64,000 bases of DNA from Candidatus Bipolaricaulis anaerobius (GCF_900465355.1 NZ_LS483254.1:1260339-1324338), one strand, 5' to 3'; numbered from the stretch's first letter, positions 32,627-41,719 are shown. Translations and numbers: made by a program. Notes: generated by a model from the sequence alone, not told the origin.

Positions 32627-33985
32627 CTAACCCTCTCCCCGCTTCAGGTAGCGGAACCCCATCCCCGGCACGCCCACCTTCCCCGCAACGCGCTCCGCGG
32701 TGAGGAGGTCGGTCCACCGCCCGCCCATGGGGAGATCCACGACCGTCTCCTCTTCCCCAGCGTTGAGGGCGAAGGCGACCTCGGCCGGGGGCAGGTCCCG
32801 CACCAAGAGGAGGGACCTTCCGTGGGCATCGGCCCACCGCACGCCCCCCCGCCGGAGCACGGGCTCCTCCCGCCGCAGGCGAACGAGGGTCCGGAAGGCA
32901 TCAAGGAGATCACGATCCCACTTCTGCTCGTCCCAGGAGAACGTGCGGCGACAATCGGGATCCTCCCCTCCCTCGACCCCGACCTCGTCTCCATAGTAGA
33001 TGGCCGGCGCGCCGGGGAACGCGACCAGGAACGCCGCCCCCAGCACGAGCTTCCGCCTGTCGCCACGGCATAGGGTGAGGAACCGCGGCACGTCGTGGCT
33101 CCCAAGCAGGGTGTAGCAGGCGTAGTTCGCCGCGGGAGGGTAGCTCGCCCAAAGGCCGTGCACGTAGCGAGCGAACCGCGGCGCATCCCACGCTCCTTCC
33201 GCCAGGAAGCGGACCAGGCCCTCGCGGAGCTTGTAGTGCATCACCCCATCCAGGGCCCCGTGGCGAAACCACGACGTGGCAAGGCCCATCACCTCTCCGA
33301 GGACGTACGCGTCGGGGTTCACCGCCTTGCTCTCCCGGTACACGTCGCGCACGAAGTCGGGGGGGAGGTACTCCACCGTGTCCAGCCGCCACCCATCCCC
33401 ACCGCGCTCATCGAGCCAATGGCGCACCACGGAGAGGAGGTAGTCGCGCACGGGGGGGTGGTCGTGGTTCCACTCCGGAAGCTGGGCATGTCCGGCCCAA
33501 CACGCGTAGTTGGGATGAGGCGTGGCATAGGGCCGATCGCCGCGGATCCGAAACCAATCCCAGTACGGGGAACTCCGACCCCGCTCCACCACGTCCTGAA
33601 AGAAGGGGTGCCCCACCCCACAGTGGTTGAATACGCCATCGAGGACGACCCGCATCCCCCGGCCATGGGCCGCGGCGAGGAGAGACTGGAACGCGCGATC
33701 GCCCCCGAAGGCGGGATCCACCCGGAAGTAATCCTCCCCATCGTACTTGTGGTTCGTCGCCCCGGTGAAGATCGGCGTGAGGTAGAGGGCGTTCACCCCG
33801 AGGGCCTCCAGGTACGGGAGCTTGGCGAGGATCCCCACGAGGTCTCCCCCCGCGAACGAGCCATGGGTCGGTCGCTCGTCCCACGGGACCGTGCCGGGAG
33901 GGTCGTTCCCGGGGTCCCCGTTGCAGAACCGGTCCGGGAAGATCTGGTAGAACACGGCATCCCGGACCCACGCCGGGGGGCGCAT
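32627..33985 (-). CDS. Cytoplasmic GH13 alpha-amylase (neopullulanase/cyclomaltodextrinase type)
   Basis: The 452-residue barrel enzyme has no signal peptide. Catalytic residues are D202 (GWRLDTVEYLP), E231 (VLGEVMG) and D298 (LLGSHDVPRF); VFYQIFPDRFCNGDP at the start and AGHAQLPEWN are typical of GH13 subfamily 20/neopullulanase-like enzymes, although the usual N-terminal domain is missing. It would cut imported maltodextrins. The ATG overlaps the stop of the ABC-2 permease gene by one base. Confidence 0.9.
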   Translation of the reverse strand: MRPPAWVRDAVFYQIFPDRFCNGDPGNDPPGTVPWDERPTHGSFAGGDLVGILAKLPYLEALGVNALYLTPIFTGATNHKYDGEDYFRVDPAFGGDRAFQSLLAAAHGRGMRVVLDGVFNHCGVGHPFFQDVVERGRSSPYWDWFRIRGDRPYATPHPNYACWAGHAQLPEWNHDHPPVRDYLLSVVRHWLDERGGDGWRLDTVEYLPPDFVRDVYRESKAVNPDAYVLGEVMGLATSWFRHGALDGVMHYKLREGLVRFLAEGAWDAPRFARYVHGLWASYPPAANYACYTLLGSHDVPRFLTLCRGDRRKLVLGAAFLVAFPGAPAIYYGDEVGVEGGEDPDCRRTFSWDEQKWDRDLLDAFRTLVRLRREEPVLRRGGVRWADAHGRSLLLVRDLPPAEVAFALNAGEEETVVDLPMGGRWTDLLTAERVAGKVGVPGMGFRYLKRGEG

Positions 33986-34698
33986 CACTTCCACCGGGTG
34001 AGGATCTCCTCGCGGCGGAACAGCTTCACCGCCAGATAGAGGAGGACCCCATCGAGGACGACGAGGATCCCCCCCTCCAGGATCACGAGGAGGAGGTTCA
34101 CCGCGGTCATCTGCACGGAGTAGACGATGAGGGGGATCAGGGTAGGAATCACGGCCAACCCCGAAAACTGGTAGGCGGCGCGCGGGTCGCTCGTCCGCGA
34201 CGAGACGAGCATGGACACGAGCACTCCGAACACGGCGAGCAGCGGCGACAGGGCGAAGATCGAGACGAGCCACGGGACCGAGAGCACACCAGCCGGGATC
34301 CCACCGAGCATGATGTGGGCGGCCGCGAGGAAGAGGAGGAACACCCCCCACGTGAGGCCGACCGAGGGGAGCACCGCCACCAGGGCCTTCCCCACGAAGA
34401 TCTCCCAGTCCGTGAGCGGGGTGGCGAGGAGGGGTTCCAGGGTCCCCTGCTCCTTCTCCCCGACGATCGAGTACACGGCGAGCGTGACCGGGATCATCAC
34501 CGGGAGGATGAGGAAGTACATGAGCGCCGTGTTGAACAGGGTCGCCTGCGCCTCGGGTGGGAGCCCCTGGCCCTGCCACACCATAAACCCCGCCAACCCG
34601 CCCATGAACAAGGGGAGGAACAGGGCCCCGTAGAGGACCATCTTGATCTTCGCGAGCTCCTCCCACTCCTTGACCATGAGCGCCCTAAGCCGAGGCAT
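33985..34698 (-). CDS. ABC-2 type transporter permease (NatB/CcmB-like)
   Basis: This protein has six hydrophobic segments and the ABC2_membrane pattern YSIVGEKEQGTLEPLLATPLTDWEIFVGKAL, which is the conserved amphipathic motif of ABC-2 exporters. It partners with the ATPase gene whose end it overlaps by 14 bases. The substrate is unknown; NatAB-like sodium export and drug export are both possible. An ATG seven codons further in is an alternative start. Confidence 0.82.
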   Translation of the reverse strand: MPRLRALMVKEWEELAKIKMVLYGALFLPLFMGGLAGFMVWQGQGLPPEAQATLFNTALMYFLILPVMIPVTLAVYSIVGEKEQGTLEPLLATPLTDWEIFVGKALVAVLPSVGLTWGVFLLFLAAAHIMLGGIPAGVLSVPWLVSIFALSPLLAVFGVLVSMLVSSRTSDPRAAYQFSGLAVIPTLIPLIVYSVQMTAVNLLLVILEGGILVVLDGVLLYLAVKLFRREEILTRWK

Positions 34699-35602
34699 CG
34701 TCCCCCCCCACGAGCTCAAGGTACACGTCCTCGAGCGTCCGCTCATCGCGCTGTACGGAACGGATCTCCGCCCCCAGCTCCACCAACCGGCGGACGAGGG
34801 CCGGGACGTCCCGCTCCGGGTCCGCCACCTCGACCGCGAGGGCGGTGCCGTCGAGGGATGCCGCCCGCACGAACGGCAGCTGAACCCCCGTCGCGAACTC
34901 CGCCCGCGGGTTCGCGAGCTCCACGATGACCCGCGATCCCGACATCCGTTCCTTGAGGGCCTCCGGGCGATCGAGGGCGATGAGGCGGGTGCGGAGCACG
35001 GCGATCCGGCCGCACAGCTCCTCCGCCTCGGGGAGGTTGTGCGTGCACAGGAGGACGGTCCGCCGCTCGCTCGCCAGTTCCCCGATGAACCGGCGCACGT
35101 CGCGGGCGCTCTCCGGGTCGAGGCCGGAGGTCGGCTCGTCGAGGAACAGGACCGGCGGCTCATGGACGAGGGCCCGCGCGAGGGCCAACCGCTGCCGGAG
35201 GCCCTTGGAGAGGGTCGCCACCGCGTCACCTGATCGATCGGCCAGTCCAAGCCGTGCCAGGTAGTGCTGAACGCGGCGGCGGGGATCGCTCACCCCATAG
35301 AGCTCAGCGAAGTACCGCAGGTTGCGCTCGACAGAGAGGCGCTTGTAGAACCCCGGCGCCTCGGTGAGGATCCCCACCTGGGATCGGATCGCTTGCTCCT
35401 CCTTCCCCACCTCGTGCCCGGCGACCCATGCCCGGCCGCTCGTCGGGGAGAGGAGGCAGGCGAGCATGCGCACCGTGGTCGTCTTCCCCGCCCCGTTGGG
35501 GCCGAGGAGCCCCACGATCTCCCCCTCCCGCACGTCGAGGTCCAGCCCGTCCACGGCCGTGCGGCTGCCGAACGTCCGGGTCAGGGCTTCGGTGTGGATC
35601 AT
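34685..35602 (-). CDS. ABC-2 type transporter ATPase
   Basis: The ATPase domain (about 1-220) has Walker A GPNGAGKTT, signature LSKGLRQRLALARAL, Walker B VLFLDEPTSGLDPESARD and the H-loop LCTHNLPEAEELC. About 85 extra C-terminal residues form the regulatory domain common in DrrA/NatA-type ATPases. It sits between a GNAT gene and the permease with overlaps at both ends, so the three are translated together. Confidence 0.88.
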   Translation of the reverse strand: MIHTEALTRTFGSRTAVDGLDLDVREGEIVGLLGPNGAGKTTTVRMLACLLSPTSGRAWVAGHEVGKEEQAIRSQVGILTEAPGFYKRLSVERNLRYFAELYGVSDPRRRVQHYLARLGLADRSGDAVATLSKGLRQRLALARALVHEPPVLFLDEPTSGLDPESARDVRRFIGELASERRTVLLCTHNLPEAEELCGRIAVLRTRLIALDRPEALKERMSGSRVIVELANPRAEFATGVQLPFVRAASLDGTALAVEVADPERDVPALVRRLVELGAEIRSVQRDERTLEDVYLELVGGDDASA

Positions 35603-36108
35603 CTCTCCCCCCCCTCCGCTTCGCGTCCCGGGGCGCACGAGGTCATGATGAGGTAGTCCACCCCCTGGCCGAACAACCATCGTCCCAAGGTCAGATGCTG
35701 CTCCACAGTGAACCCCACCTTCTCGTAGGCGCGGATCGCCCGGGCGTTTGTGGCGTGGACACAGAGGGAGACCCCCCGCAACCCGAGATCGCTGTAGGCA
35801 TAGCGGAGGAGGAGCCGCAGCGCCTCCGGTCCGTACCCATGCCCCCAGCTGTCCCTCTCCCCGAGGAGGATCCCGACCTCCGCCGTCCCCTCCTCCGGCG
35901 CGATCCCATAGAGCCCGCACAGCCCGATCGGGCGGCGTTCCTCCCCCAGGAGGATGAGGAACTGCACATCGTGGGGCGTCTCCCCTCTCCACGGCAGGGC
36001 CCGGCGGCCGGTGAACCGCCTCAGCTCCCGGTCGGTGAGCCAACCCGCGATGAGGGAGCGGTCCTCCGCCCGGACCGGCCGCAGCCCCACCCCCCAGGTC
36101 TCACCCAT
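35599..36108 (-). CDS. GNAT-family N-acetyltransferase (RimJ/RimL type)
   Basis: This 169-residue acetyltransferase has LRPVRAEDRSLIAGWLTD at the start, a central AEVGILLGERDSWGHGYGPEALRLLLRYAY acetyl-CoA loop and NARAIRAYEKVGF at the end. It would transfer acetyl from acetyl-CoA to an amine or protein N-terminus; the target is unknown. The stop overlaps the ATPase start. Confidence 0.85.
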   Translation of the reverse strand: MGETWGVGLRPVRAEDRSLIAGWLTDRELRRFTGRRALPWRGETPHDVQFLILLGEERRPIGLCGLYGIAPEEGTAEVGILLGERDSWGHGYGPEALRLLLRYAYSDLGLRGVSLCVHATNARAIRAYEKVGFTVEQHLTLGRWLFGQGVDYLIMTSCAPGREAEGGER

Positions 36109-36114
36109 GGCCCC

Positions 36115-36192
36115 CTACCGCATGGAGGACGCGCTGCTTCGTCCTGGCCAGCGTCCAGCCGGCGTTCCCGCGGTAGAGAACCGCCCCTCCAT
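36115..36192 (-). CDS. Possible 25-residue leader peptide before the acetyltransferase gene
   Basis: An ATG 8 bases after a strong AAGGAGG opens 25 codons (MEGRFSTAGTPAGRWPGRSS...), stopping two codons before the GNAT ATG in the same frame. The ribosome site is better than that of the GNAT gene, so this may be a coupled leader ORF. The peptide is not recognised and could be fortuitous. Confidence 0.3.
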   Translation of the reverse strand: MEGRFSTAGTPAGRWPGRSSASSMR

Positions 36193-36424
36193 GACTCCCG
36201 CCTCCTTGGGTTAGGGCAATAGAACTGCGAACAGGCGCAACTCTACCCCCGATAAGGGGGACCCTCAACCGCGGACGGGCCCGCCGCCGGAGAGGGGACC
36301 GGTGTCCGGCAGCGCGGCGACGAACATGGCCTCCCGGGGACCCACGGGGTGCTGCCACCACGGGCGTGGTCGGCTAGGGTGCGGATGGGATCGCACCGAA
36401 ATGCAAGAAAGGAGGGCACGCGTG
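36193..36424. other. Divergent intergenic region
   Basis: It separates the minus-strand GNAT unit from the plus-strand coiled-coil gene. It contains AAAGGAGG for the latter and a CCCCCGATAAGGGGG hairpin at about 36246-36260. No clear promoter, RNA gene or coding region was recognised. Confidence 0.4.
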
Positions 36425-37126
36425 ATGGCCAAACGACTTGTAGGTGGACTGCTGGTGGGAGCGCTCCTCTCCTGTGCAGGGGGCATCGCCCAACAGGCGG
36501 TCGTGCTTCCCCCGGCCGAAGAGGAAGTGACGGTGCTCGAGGAGGCCTTCTCCCAGGTGGAGGACTTCTTCCGGGGATTCATCGTCGAGATGAAGACCTC
36601 GCTAGCGACGCTCGGCGCACGCGTCGAGGAACTGGGGAGGACGTCCCTCGTCTTCCAGATGGGCCTCGAGGAATTGGCGGAGCGGCTCCTCGATCAGGAC
36701 AGGCAGATCACCGAGCTGGGCAGCCGCCTCACGGCGGTCGAACAGGCGATCGAGGGCGGGATCGGCCCCAAGATCATGGACCTCGACGGACGACTGAGCG
36801 CCCTGGAGGGATACGACTTCGCATCGTTCGAGCGACGGTTGGGGGCACTGGACAAGGCGTACGAGGCCCTGTCGGTGCGGATCGACAACAACCGGGCGAA
36901 GATCGAGGGCCTCGAGGCGGCGTTCGCGGCCACGAGTGCCAGCCTCGACGAGCGTCTGGCGGTGGTGGAGGAGGTCCAGATCGAGGCGGCGAGCCAGCGC
37001 CAGGAGATCGAGGCCCTGAAGACCGAGCTCGCGCAGTTGGCGGAGGCCGAGCAGGCCCAGTGGTCCGCGATCTTCCTTGTGCCCATCGTGGTGGGGGGGC
37101 TCCTGTTCCTCCTCCTCTCCTCCTAG
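36425..37126 (+). CDS. Exported coiled-coil protein with C-terminal membrane anchor (paralogue 1)
   Basis: The protein has 233 residues: a signal peptide (MAKRLVGGLLVGALLSCAGGIAQ), a short LPPAEEE segment, a helical coiled coil from about 40 to 210 with regular heptads, and a hydrophobic C-terminal helix (about 214-232, IFLVPIVVGGLLFLLLSS). It shares its N-terminal motif and the segment RIDNNRAKIEGLEAAF with the next gene. The layout resembles periplasm-spanning rod proteins such as Omp-alpha of Thermotoga, without an SLH domain. A GTG one codon earlier is possible. A strong terminator follows. Confidence 0.7.
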   Translation: MAKRLVGGLLVGALLSCAGGIAQQAVVLPPAEEEVTVLEEAFSQVEDFFRGFIVEMKTSLATLGARVEELGRTSLVFQMGLEELAERLLDQDRQITELGSRLTAVEQAIEGGIGPKIMDLDGRLSALEGYDFASFERRLGALDKAYEALSVRIDNNRAKIEGLEAAFAATSASLDERLAVVEEVQIEAASQRQEIEALKTELAQLAEAEQAQWSAIFLVPIVVGGLLFLLLSS

Positions 37127-37148
37127 GGCCTGACCCGGAACCAAAGTG

Positions 37149-37183
37149 GGACGGTGGGGCTGAGCCCCACCGTCCTTTTTCTT
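37149..37183 (+). terminator. Rho-independent terminator
   Basis: GGACGGTGGGGC pairs perfectly with GCCCCACCGTCC around a TGA loop and is followed by TTTTTCTT. It lies 23 bases after the first coiled-coil gene. Confidence 0.92.
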
Positions 37184-37315
37184 GCCCCCGCCCGGGGACG
37201 GCTGTCCGTCACGAGCGTGACAAACCCCACCGCGGGCGGACCCAGCGGCCATCCGGTGGCCCAGCCCCGTCCGCTACCCTAGCCCCTGGATGCCGAACCG
37301 AAGGAGGTCGTTCCG

Positions 37316-38365
37316 ATGATGAGAAGGGTGATGGGAGGGCTGCTTGTGGGAGCGGTGCTCTTTGGAGGGGTCGCGCTGGCCCAACAAACGGGAGTCCAGC
37401 TCCCCCCAGCCGAAGAGGAGATCGCCGCTATGGAGAGTGCGTTCAACCAGGTGAGCCAGTTCTTCACCGGGTTGATCACGGAACTGAAGGGGGCCGTGGC
37501 CACCTTAAGCGCGGTGGACGCCGACTTTGCGGCCCAACAGCGGGCCATCGCGGCCCAGCTCGCAGACGCGGAGGGCAAGATCCGCGAGCTCCAGGAGGTC
37601 TGTGCCCACGTCCCGGGGCTCCTGTCCCGGGTGGATGGCCTCGCGGCTCGCCTCGATGAGGCAGGGGCCCAGATCGCTGAACTGCGCACCGTCGCTGAGG
37701 GCCTGACGAAGACGGACCAGGAGCTCGCCTCGGGCCTCACTTCCCTCGCTACGAGCCTCGAGAAGACCCGCCAGGACTTCGCCACCGCGATCGCCACGCT
37801 CGGGGACCAGGTCTCCGACCTCACCAAGCAGGGCACCGTACACGGCAACCGGATCACCGCCCTCGAGGGTGCGGTCCTCGCCCTGAAGTCCTCGATCGAA
37901 ACATGCGAGGCTGCGCTGCGGGCGGAGATCGAGGCGATCAGCACCAACCTCGATGAGCAGGTGTTGGCGCTGCAGAGCTCGATCGCCGACGTGAACCACC
38001 AGCTCGCGGATCACGCAACCCGGATCGCGGCCCTCGAGGCCCAGGACATCGGCTCGATGCAGAGGCGGATCCTCGCCCTCGAGCAGTCAATTCAGGCGTT
38101 GAACATCAAGATCGAGAATAACCGAGAGAAGATCGCATACCTGGAGAAGGCGATCGGTGGGTTCACGTCCGACCTACAGACGACGATCGGGACCCTCCAG
38201 GCCCGGGTGGACGACCACGAGGCGCGGCTGGCGACGGTGGAGACGACCGTGGTCGGCCTGGACGTCACGGCGCTCCAGGATGCGGTGACCATGGCCCAGG
38301 GAATGGCGATCGTCGCCCTGGTGGCGGGACTCGCGGGCCTCGTACTCGGCCTCCTCGGTGGATAG
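37316..38365 (+). CDS. Exported coiled-coil protein with C-terminal membrane anchor (paralogue 2)
   Basis: This longer paralogue (349 residues) has a signal peptide (MMRRVMGGLLVGAVLFGGVALAQ), the LPPAEEEIAAMESAFNQVSQFF segment, about 270 residues of coiled coil, and a C-terminal hydrophobic helix (about 325-347). RIENNREKIAYLEKAI-like sequence matches paralogue 1. Two cysteines (C100 region and C200 region) might crosslink dimers. AAGGAGG precedes the ATG. It has its own terminator, so it is expressed separately. A structural role in the cell envelope is inferred. Confidence 0.72.
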   Translation: MMRRVMGGLLVGAVLFGGVALAQQTGVQLPPAEEEIAAMESAFNQVSQFFTGLITELKGAVATLSAVDADFAAQQRAIAAQLADAEGKIRELQEVCAHVPGLLSRVDGLAARLDEAGAQIAELRTVAEGLTKTDQELASGLTSLATSLEKTRQDFATAIATLGDQVSDLTKQGTVHGNRITALEGAVLALKSSIETCEAALRAEIEAISTNLDEQVLALQSSIADVNHQLADHATRIAALEAQDIGSMQRRILALEQSIQALNIKIENNREKIAYLEKAIGGFTSDLQTTIGTLQARVDDHEARLATVETTVVGLDVTALQDAVTMAQGMAIVALVAGLAGLVLGLLGG

Positions 38366-38378
38366 ACAGGCAGGGGAT

Positions 38379-38411
38379 GGGCGCGGCGAGCGGGCCGCGC
38401 CCTCTTTCTTT
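38379..38411 (+). terminator. Rho-independent terminator
   Basis: GGGCGCGGC pairs with GCCGCGCCC around a 6-base loop and is followed by TCTTTCTTT, 13 bases after paralogue 2. Confidence 0.85.
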
Positions 38412-38461
38412 GCCGTTGTGCGTAACGAACGTTACACTAGCCGCGTGGTCGGGGAGGGGCA

Positions 38462-38571
38462 ATGGGACAGGTCGGAGAGCGGCTGAGGGAGCGAAGGTTC
38501 CGTTACAGACTGAGCAAGCGCACCTCGCCGTTCAGCAACTCCAGCCGGGAGCGGGGGGGCTCCCGCCCATG
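38462..38571 (+). pseudogene. Short ORF before smc, possible frameshifted HTH remnant
   Basis: ATG at 38462 opens 36 codons starting MGQVGERLRERR and ends overlapping the smc ATG. The opening resembles the N-terminus of RodZ/Xre helix-turn-helix proteins (GERLREAR...); after about codon 10 the +1 frame reads AKVPLQTEQAHLAVQQL, which continues that resemblance better. It may be a decayed regulator or a coupled leader. A TACACT box lies about 30 bases upstream. Confidence 0.3.
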
Positions 38572-41034
38572 ACGGCCATCGTCCGCCTCACCGTCCACGG
38601 GTTCAAGTCGTTCCGGCGGCGGGTGACGCTCGACTTCTACCCCGGGTTCACCGCCATCATCGGCGAGAACGGGACCGGGAAATCGAACCTCCTCGATGCC
38701 CTCACGTTCGTGATGGGCCGTCGCTCCCGGTCTCTGCGCGCGGAGCGGATCGAGCACCTCCTCCACTCCCCGGCGAATGGGGACCCAGTGGACGAGGCAG
38801 AGGTGATCCTGACCCTCGACAACCGCGCGGGCACGTTCCACGAGCTCCTCCCCGACGCGGGCGACGAGGTCCAGCTCGCGCGCCGGATCAACCGCACCTC
38901 GTCCACCTACCGCATCCAGGGCCGCGTCGTTGCCGCCCGGGATGTGGAGGCCCTCCTCGATCTGGCGGGGATCGAGGCCGATGGGTACCACATCGTGGAG
39001 CAGGGGATGGTGATTGACGTCCTGGAGCGATCACCGCGCGAGCGGCGGGAGATCCTGGACGAGGTGGCGGGGATCGCTGCCTACGAGGAACGCAAGGCCC
39101 GGGCGATCGAGGAACTGGGGGAGGTCAAGGAGCGGCTGAACACGAGCCGGATCCTCCTCGCCGAGCGGCGGCAGCGGCTGGCCGCCCTGTACCGCGAGCG
39201 CGAGGCGGCCCTCGAGTACCAGGCGCTCGCTGCGGAGCGGGAGCGGATCGCGGCAACGCTCGCCTGGCGCCGGTTTTTGGGCCGCAAGATGGCCCTGGAC
39301 AAGGCCCACGCCCAGGCGGCCCGCCTCCGGGACGCGGTGGCTGACCTGGCGGCCGAGGTCGAGCGCCTGGACCGGGAGATCGAGGCCCGCGAGCGAAGGG
39401 GCGGGGAGCAGCCGGGGGATAACGGGCTGGCGGACCTCGTGCGGGGGGTGGAGCGGCTGCGAGGGGCGCTCGCGACGAAGGAGGCCGAGGCCCGCCTCAC
39501 CGAACGGGAGATCGCCTCCCTGAAGGAGACGATCCGCGACATGCGCGACCTCGCCTCCCGGCCGGACCGGCCGCCGGAGGCCGTCGAGTCCCTGCTCGCC
39601 CTGCGCTGGAACGGGGTGAAGGGGACCCTCAGCCAGCTCGCCACCCCCAAGGAGGGGATGGAGGTCGCGTTCGCCACGGCGGTGGGGGGCCACGCCCATG
39701 ACCTCGTCGTCGAGACCCGCGACCTCGCCTTGAAGGCGGTGCAGCACCTCAAAGAGCACAAGGCGGGGCGGGCGCGGTTCCTGCCCCTCGACCGGCTCGC
39801 AGTGCCCCCCGTATCCCCCAAGGCCCGCGCCGCGGCCCGGCTCCCGGGGGTCCTCGGGCTCGCCGCTGATTTCGTGACCTGTCCCCCGGACGTACGTCCG
39901 GCCCTCCTCTACGTGGTGGGGGACACCCTCATCGCGGAGTCGCTCGAGGCGGTGCGGGATGTCCTCGGGGTGCGGGTGGTGACGGTGGATGGGGACCTCC
40001 TCGAACGGGGCGGGGCGATCCTCGGCGGTTCCCAGGCCCGGCGATCGGGCGTGGATCTCGCCCCCCGTCAGGCCCAGCTCCGCTCCCGCGAGCAGGCCTT
40101 GGCCCAGCTACGGGCGGAGATGGAGAAGCTCTCCGCCGAGCTCGCCACAGCTGAAGCGACCCTCGCCGCGCGGGCGAAGTCGGCAGCCAACGCCCAGACC
40201 GCGCGGGCGAGCGAGGAAAGCGATCTTCAACTCCGACGCGACCGGCGGCGGGAGGCATACCGGGAGCTCGAGCGGCAGCGGGCGAACCTCGCCCGCTACG
40301 AGCGCGAGGCCGCGGAGATCGAGGGCGAGCTCGCGGCGCTGGGGGGGATCGCTGAGCCCGCGGGCGGTGGCGAACAGGGATCGCTGGAGGTCCTCCAGGC
40401 CCGCCTCCGCCAGGCCGAGCGGCGCCAGGCCGAGCTGGGGACGGTCAACCTGCGGGCGATCACCGACTACGACGCCTTCCTCGCCGAGTTCCAGGACCTG
40501 AAGGACCGGGTCGCGACCCTCGACGCAGAGAAACACGAGATCGAGCGGTTCATCGGGGAGATCGAGGCCAAGAAGAAGGAAAAGTTCCTCGCCACGATGG
40601 AAACAGTATCCGCTGAGCTTGACCGACTCTTCCAGGTCCTGTTCGGCGGCGGGGAGGCCCACCTCGCCCTCGCCGAACCGGGGAACATCGCGTCCGGGCT
40701 CCTCATCGCGGCCCGCCCACCGGGGAAGGAGCCGCGGCTGCTGGACGCGCTATCGGGGGGGGAGAAGACCCTCGTCGCGATCGCGTTCGTGCTCGCGTTG
40801 GCGGCTGGAAGGCCGGCCCCGTTCTACTTCCTCGACGAGGTGGATGCGGCCCTGGACCGGGCCAACTCCGAGCGGTTGGCGCGCCTCCTGCGGGAGTTCG
40901 CGCACCAGGCCCAGGTGGTCATGATCTCCCACAACGAGGAGGTCGTCCGCTACGCCGACCGGGTGTACGGGGTCCTCCTACGGGACGGGTCCTCGGCGGT
41001 GGTGGGGATGGAGCTAGAGCATGCCCGAGCTTGA
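38569..41034 (+). CDS. smc: Chromosome segregation protein SMC, compact form
   Basis: Residues 1-165 are the SMC head half with GFKSFRRRVTLDF, Walker A GENGTGKSN (32-40) and the R-loop region HIVEQGMVIDVLERSPRERR. A coiled-coil arm runs to about 335, the hinge spans about 345-490 (NGVKGTLSQLATPKEG to GGAILGGSQARRSG), and the second arm leads to LSGGEKTLVAIAFVLAL and FYFLDEVDAALD at the C-terminus. The total of 821 residues is far below the usual 1150-1200, because both arms are short. All ATPase motifs are intact. It is followed by its kleisin partners. Confidence 0.92.
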   Translation: MTAIVRLTVHGFKSFRRRVTLDFYPGFTAIIGENGTGKSNLLDALTFVMGRRSRSLRAERIEHLLHSPANGDPVDEAEVILTLDNRAGTFHELLPDAGDEVQLARRINRTSSTYRIQGRVVAARDVEALLDLAGIEADGYHIVEQGMVIDVLERSPRERREILDEVAGIAAYEERKARAIEELGEVKERLNTSRILLAERRQRLAALYREREAALEYQALAAERERIAATLAWRRFLGRKMALDKAHAQAARLRDAVADLAAEVERLDREIEARERRGGEQPGDNGLADLVRGVERLRGALATKEAEARLTEREIASLKETIRDMRDLASRPDRPPEAVESLLALRWNGVKGTLSQLATPKEGMEVAFATAVGGHAHDLVVETRDLALKAVQHLKEHKAGRARFLPLDRLAVPPVSPKARAAARLPGVLGLAADFVTCPPDVRPALLYVVGDTLIAESLEAVRDVLGVRVVTVDGDLLERGGAILGGSQARRSGVDLAPRQAQLRSREQALAQLRAEMEKLSAELATAEATLAARAKSAANAQTARASEESDLQLRRDRRREAYRELERQRANLARYEREAAEIEGELAALGGIAEPAGGGEQGSLEVLQARLRQAERRQAELGTVNLRAITDYDAFLAEFQDLKDRVATLDAEKHEIERFIGEIEAKKKEKFLATMETVSAELDRLFQVLFGGGEAHLALAEPGNIASGLLIAARPPGKEPRLLDALSGGEKTLVAIAFVLALAAGRPAPFYFLDEVDAALDRANSERLARLLREFAHQAQVVMISHNEEVVRYADRVYGVLLRDGSSAVVGMELEHARA

Positions 41035-41719
41035 GATCCTGGAGCCGCAGTCGTTTTCGAAGGCCGATTGGGAAAGCCTCTTTCGCGGCCTGATCGTGGA
41101 CCTCGATCCATGGGCGTTCGACCTCGTGGACCTCATCGGCCGGTTCCGCGCCTACATGGCCGAGCGGGACCTCGCGTTTGCCGTGCCAGGGCGGATGGTG
41201 CTCGCGAGCTCGGTCCTTCTGCGGATGAAGTCGGAGTGGGTGAAGGAGGGAGGAGCTCCCCCCACGGTGGAGGAGGCGGTCGAGGAGGTGGCCGCCGAGC
41301 TCGCGGCGGAAGAAGCGCCCGTGTACATCGCCCCCGAGCTCAGGCTCCCCCTGCGGCGGGGGCCGCGGGGGCGGGTCACGGTAGGGGACCTCGGACGCGC
41401 CCTGCGGGCCGCCCTCGCGGCCGAACGGCGCCGGATCTCGGCCGAGCCCGAGTTCTCCCCTGACGACCTCGGGTTCGACCTCAACGAGGAGGCGTTCACC
41501 GACCGCGCCCAGAAGCTCCTCCGGGCCCTCCTTTCTCTTGTGAACGGGAACCGGGTGATCCCGTTCCACGCCGTGGCTGGCGGGGAACCCCGCGAGAAGG
41601 TGGCGCGGCTGATGGAGCTCCTCCACCTCGACGCGGAGGGCAAGGTGCGGCTGGTCCAGGAGGAGTTCCTCGGGGAGATCCTCATCGAGGTCCCGGATGG
41701 AAGCCAAAGCCCTCGTTGA
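41021..41719 (+). CDS. scpA: Segregation and condensation protein ScpA (kleisin)
   Basis: This 232-residue kleisin has the N-terminal LDLVxxx-type helix (WAFDLVDLIGRFRAYM), VLASSVLLRMKSEW and a C-terminal winged-helix (KVARLMELLHLDAEGKVRLVQEEFLGEILIEV). It bridges the two SMC heads. Its start lies 14 bases inside the end of smc, and its end overlaps scpB. Confidence 0.88.
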   Translation: MPELEILEPQSFSKADWESLFRGLIVDLDPWAFDLVDLIGRFRAYMAERDLAFAVPGRMVLASSVLLRMKSEWVKEGGAPPTVEEAVEEVAAELAAEEAPVYIAPELRLPLRRGPRGRVTVGDLGRALRAALAAERRRISAEPEFSPDDLGFDLNEEAFTDRAQKLLRALLSLVNGNRVIPFHAVAGGEPREKVARLMELLHLDAEGKVRLVQEEFLGEILIEVPDGSQSPR

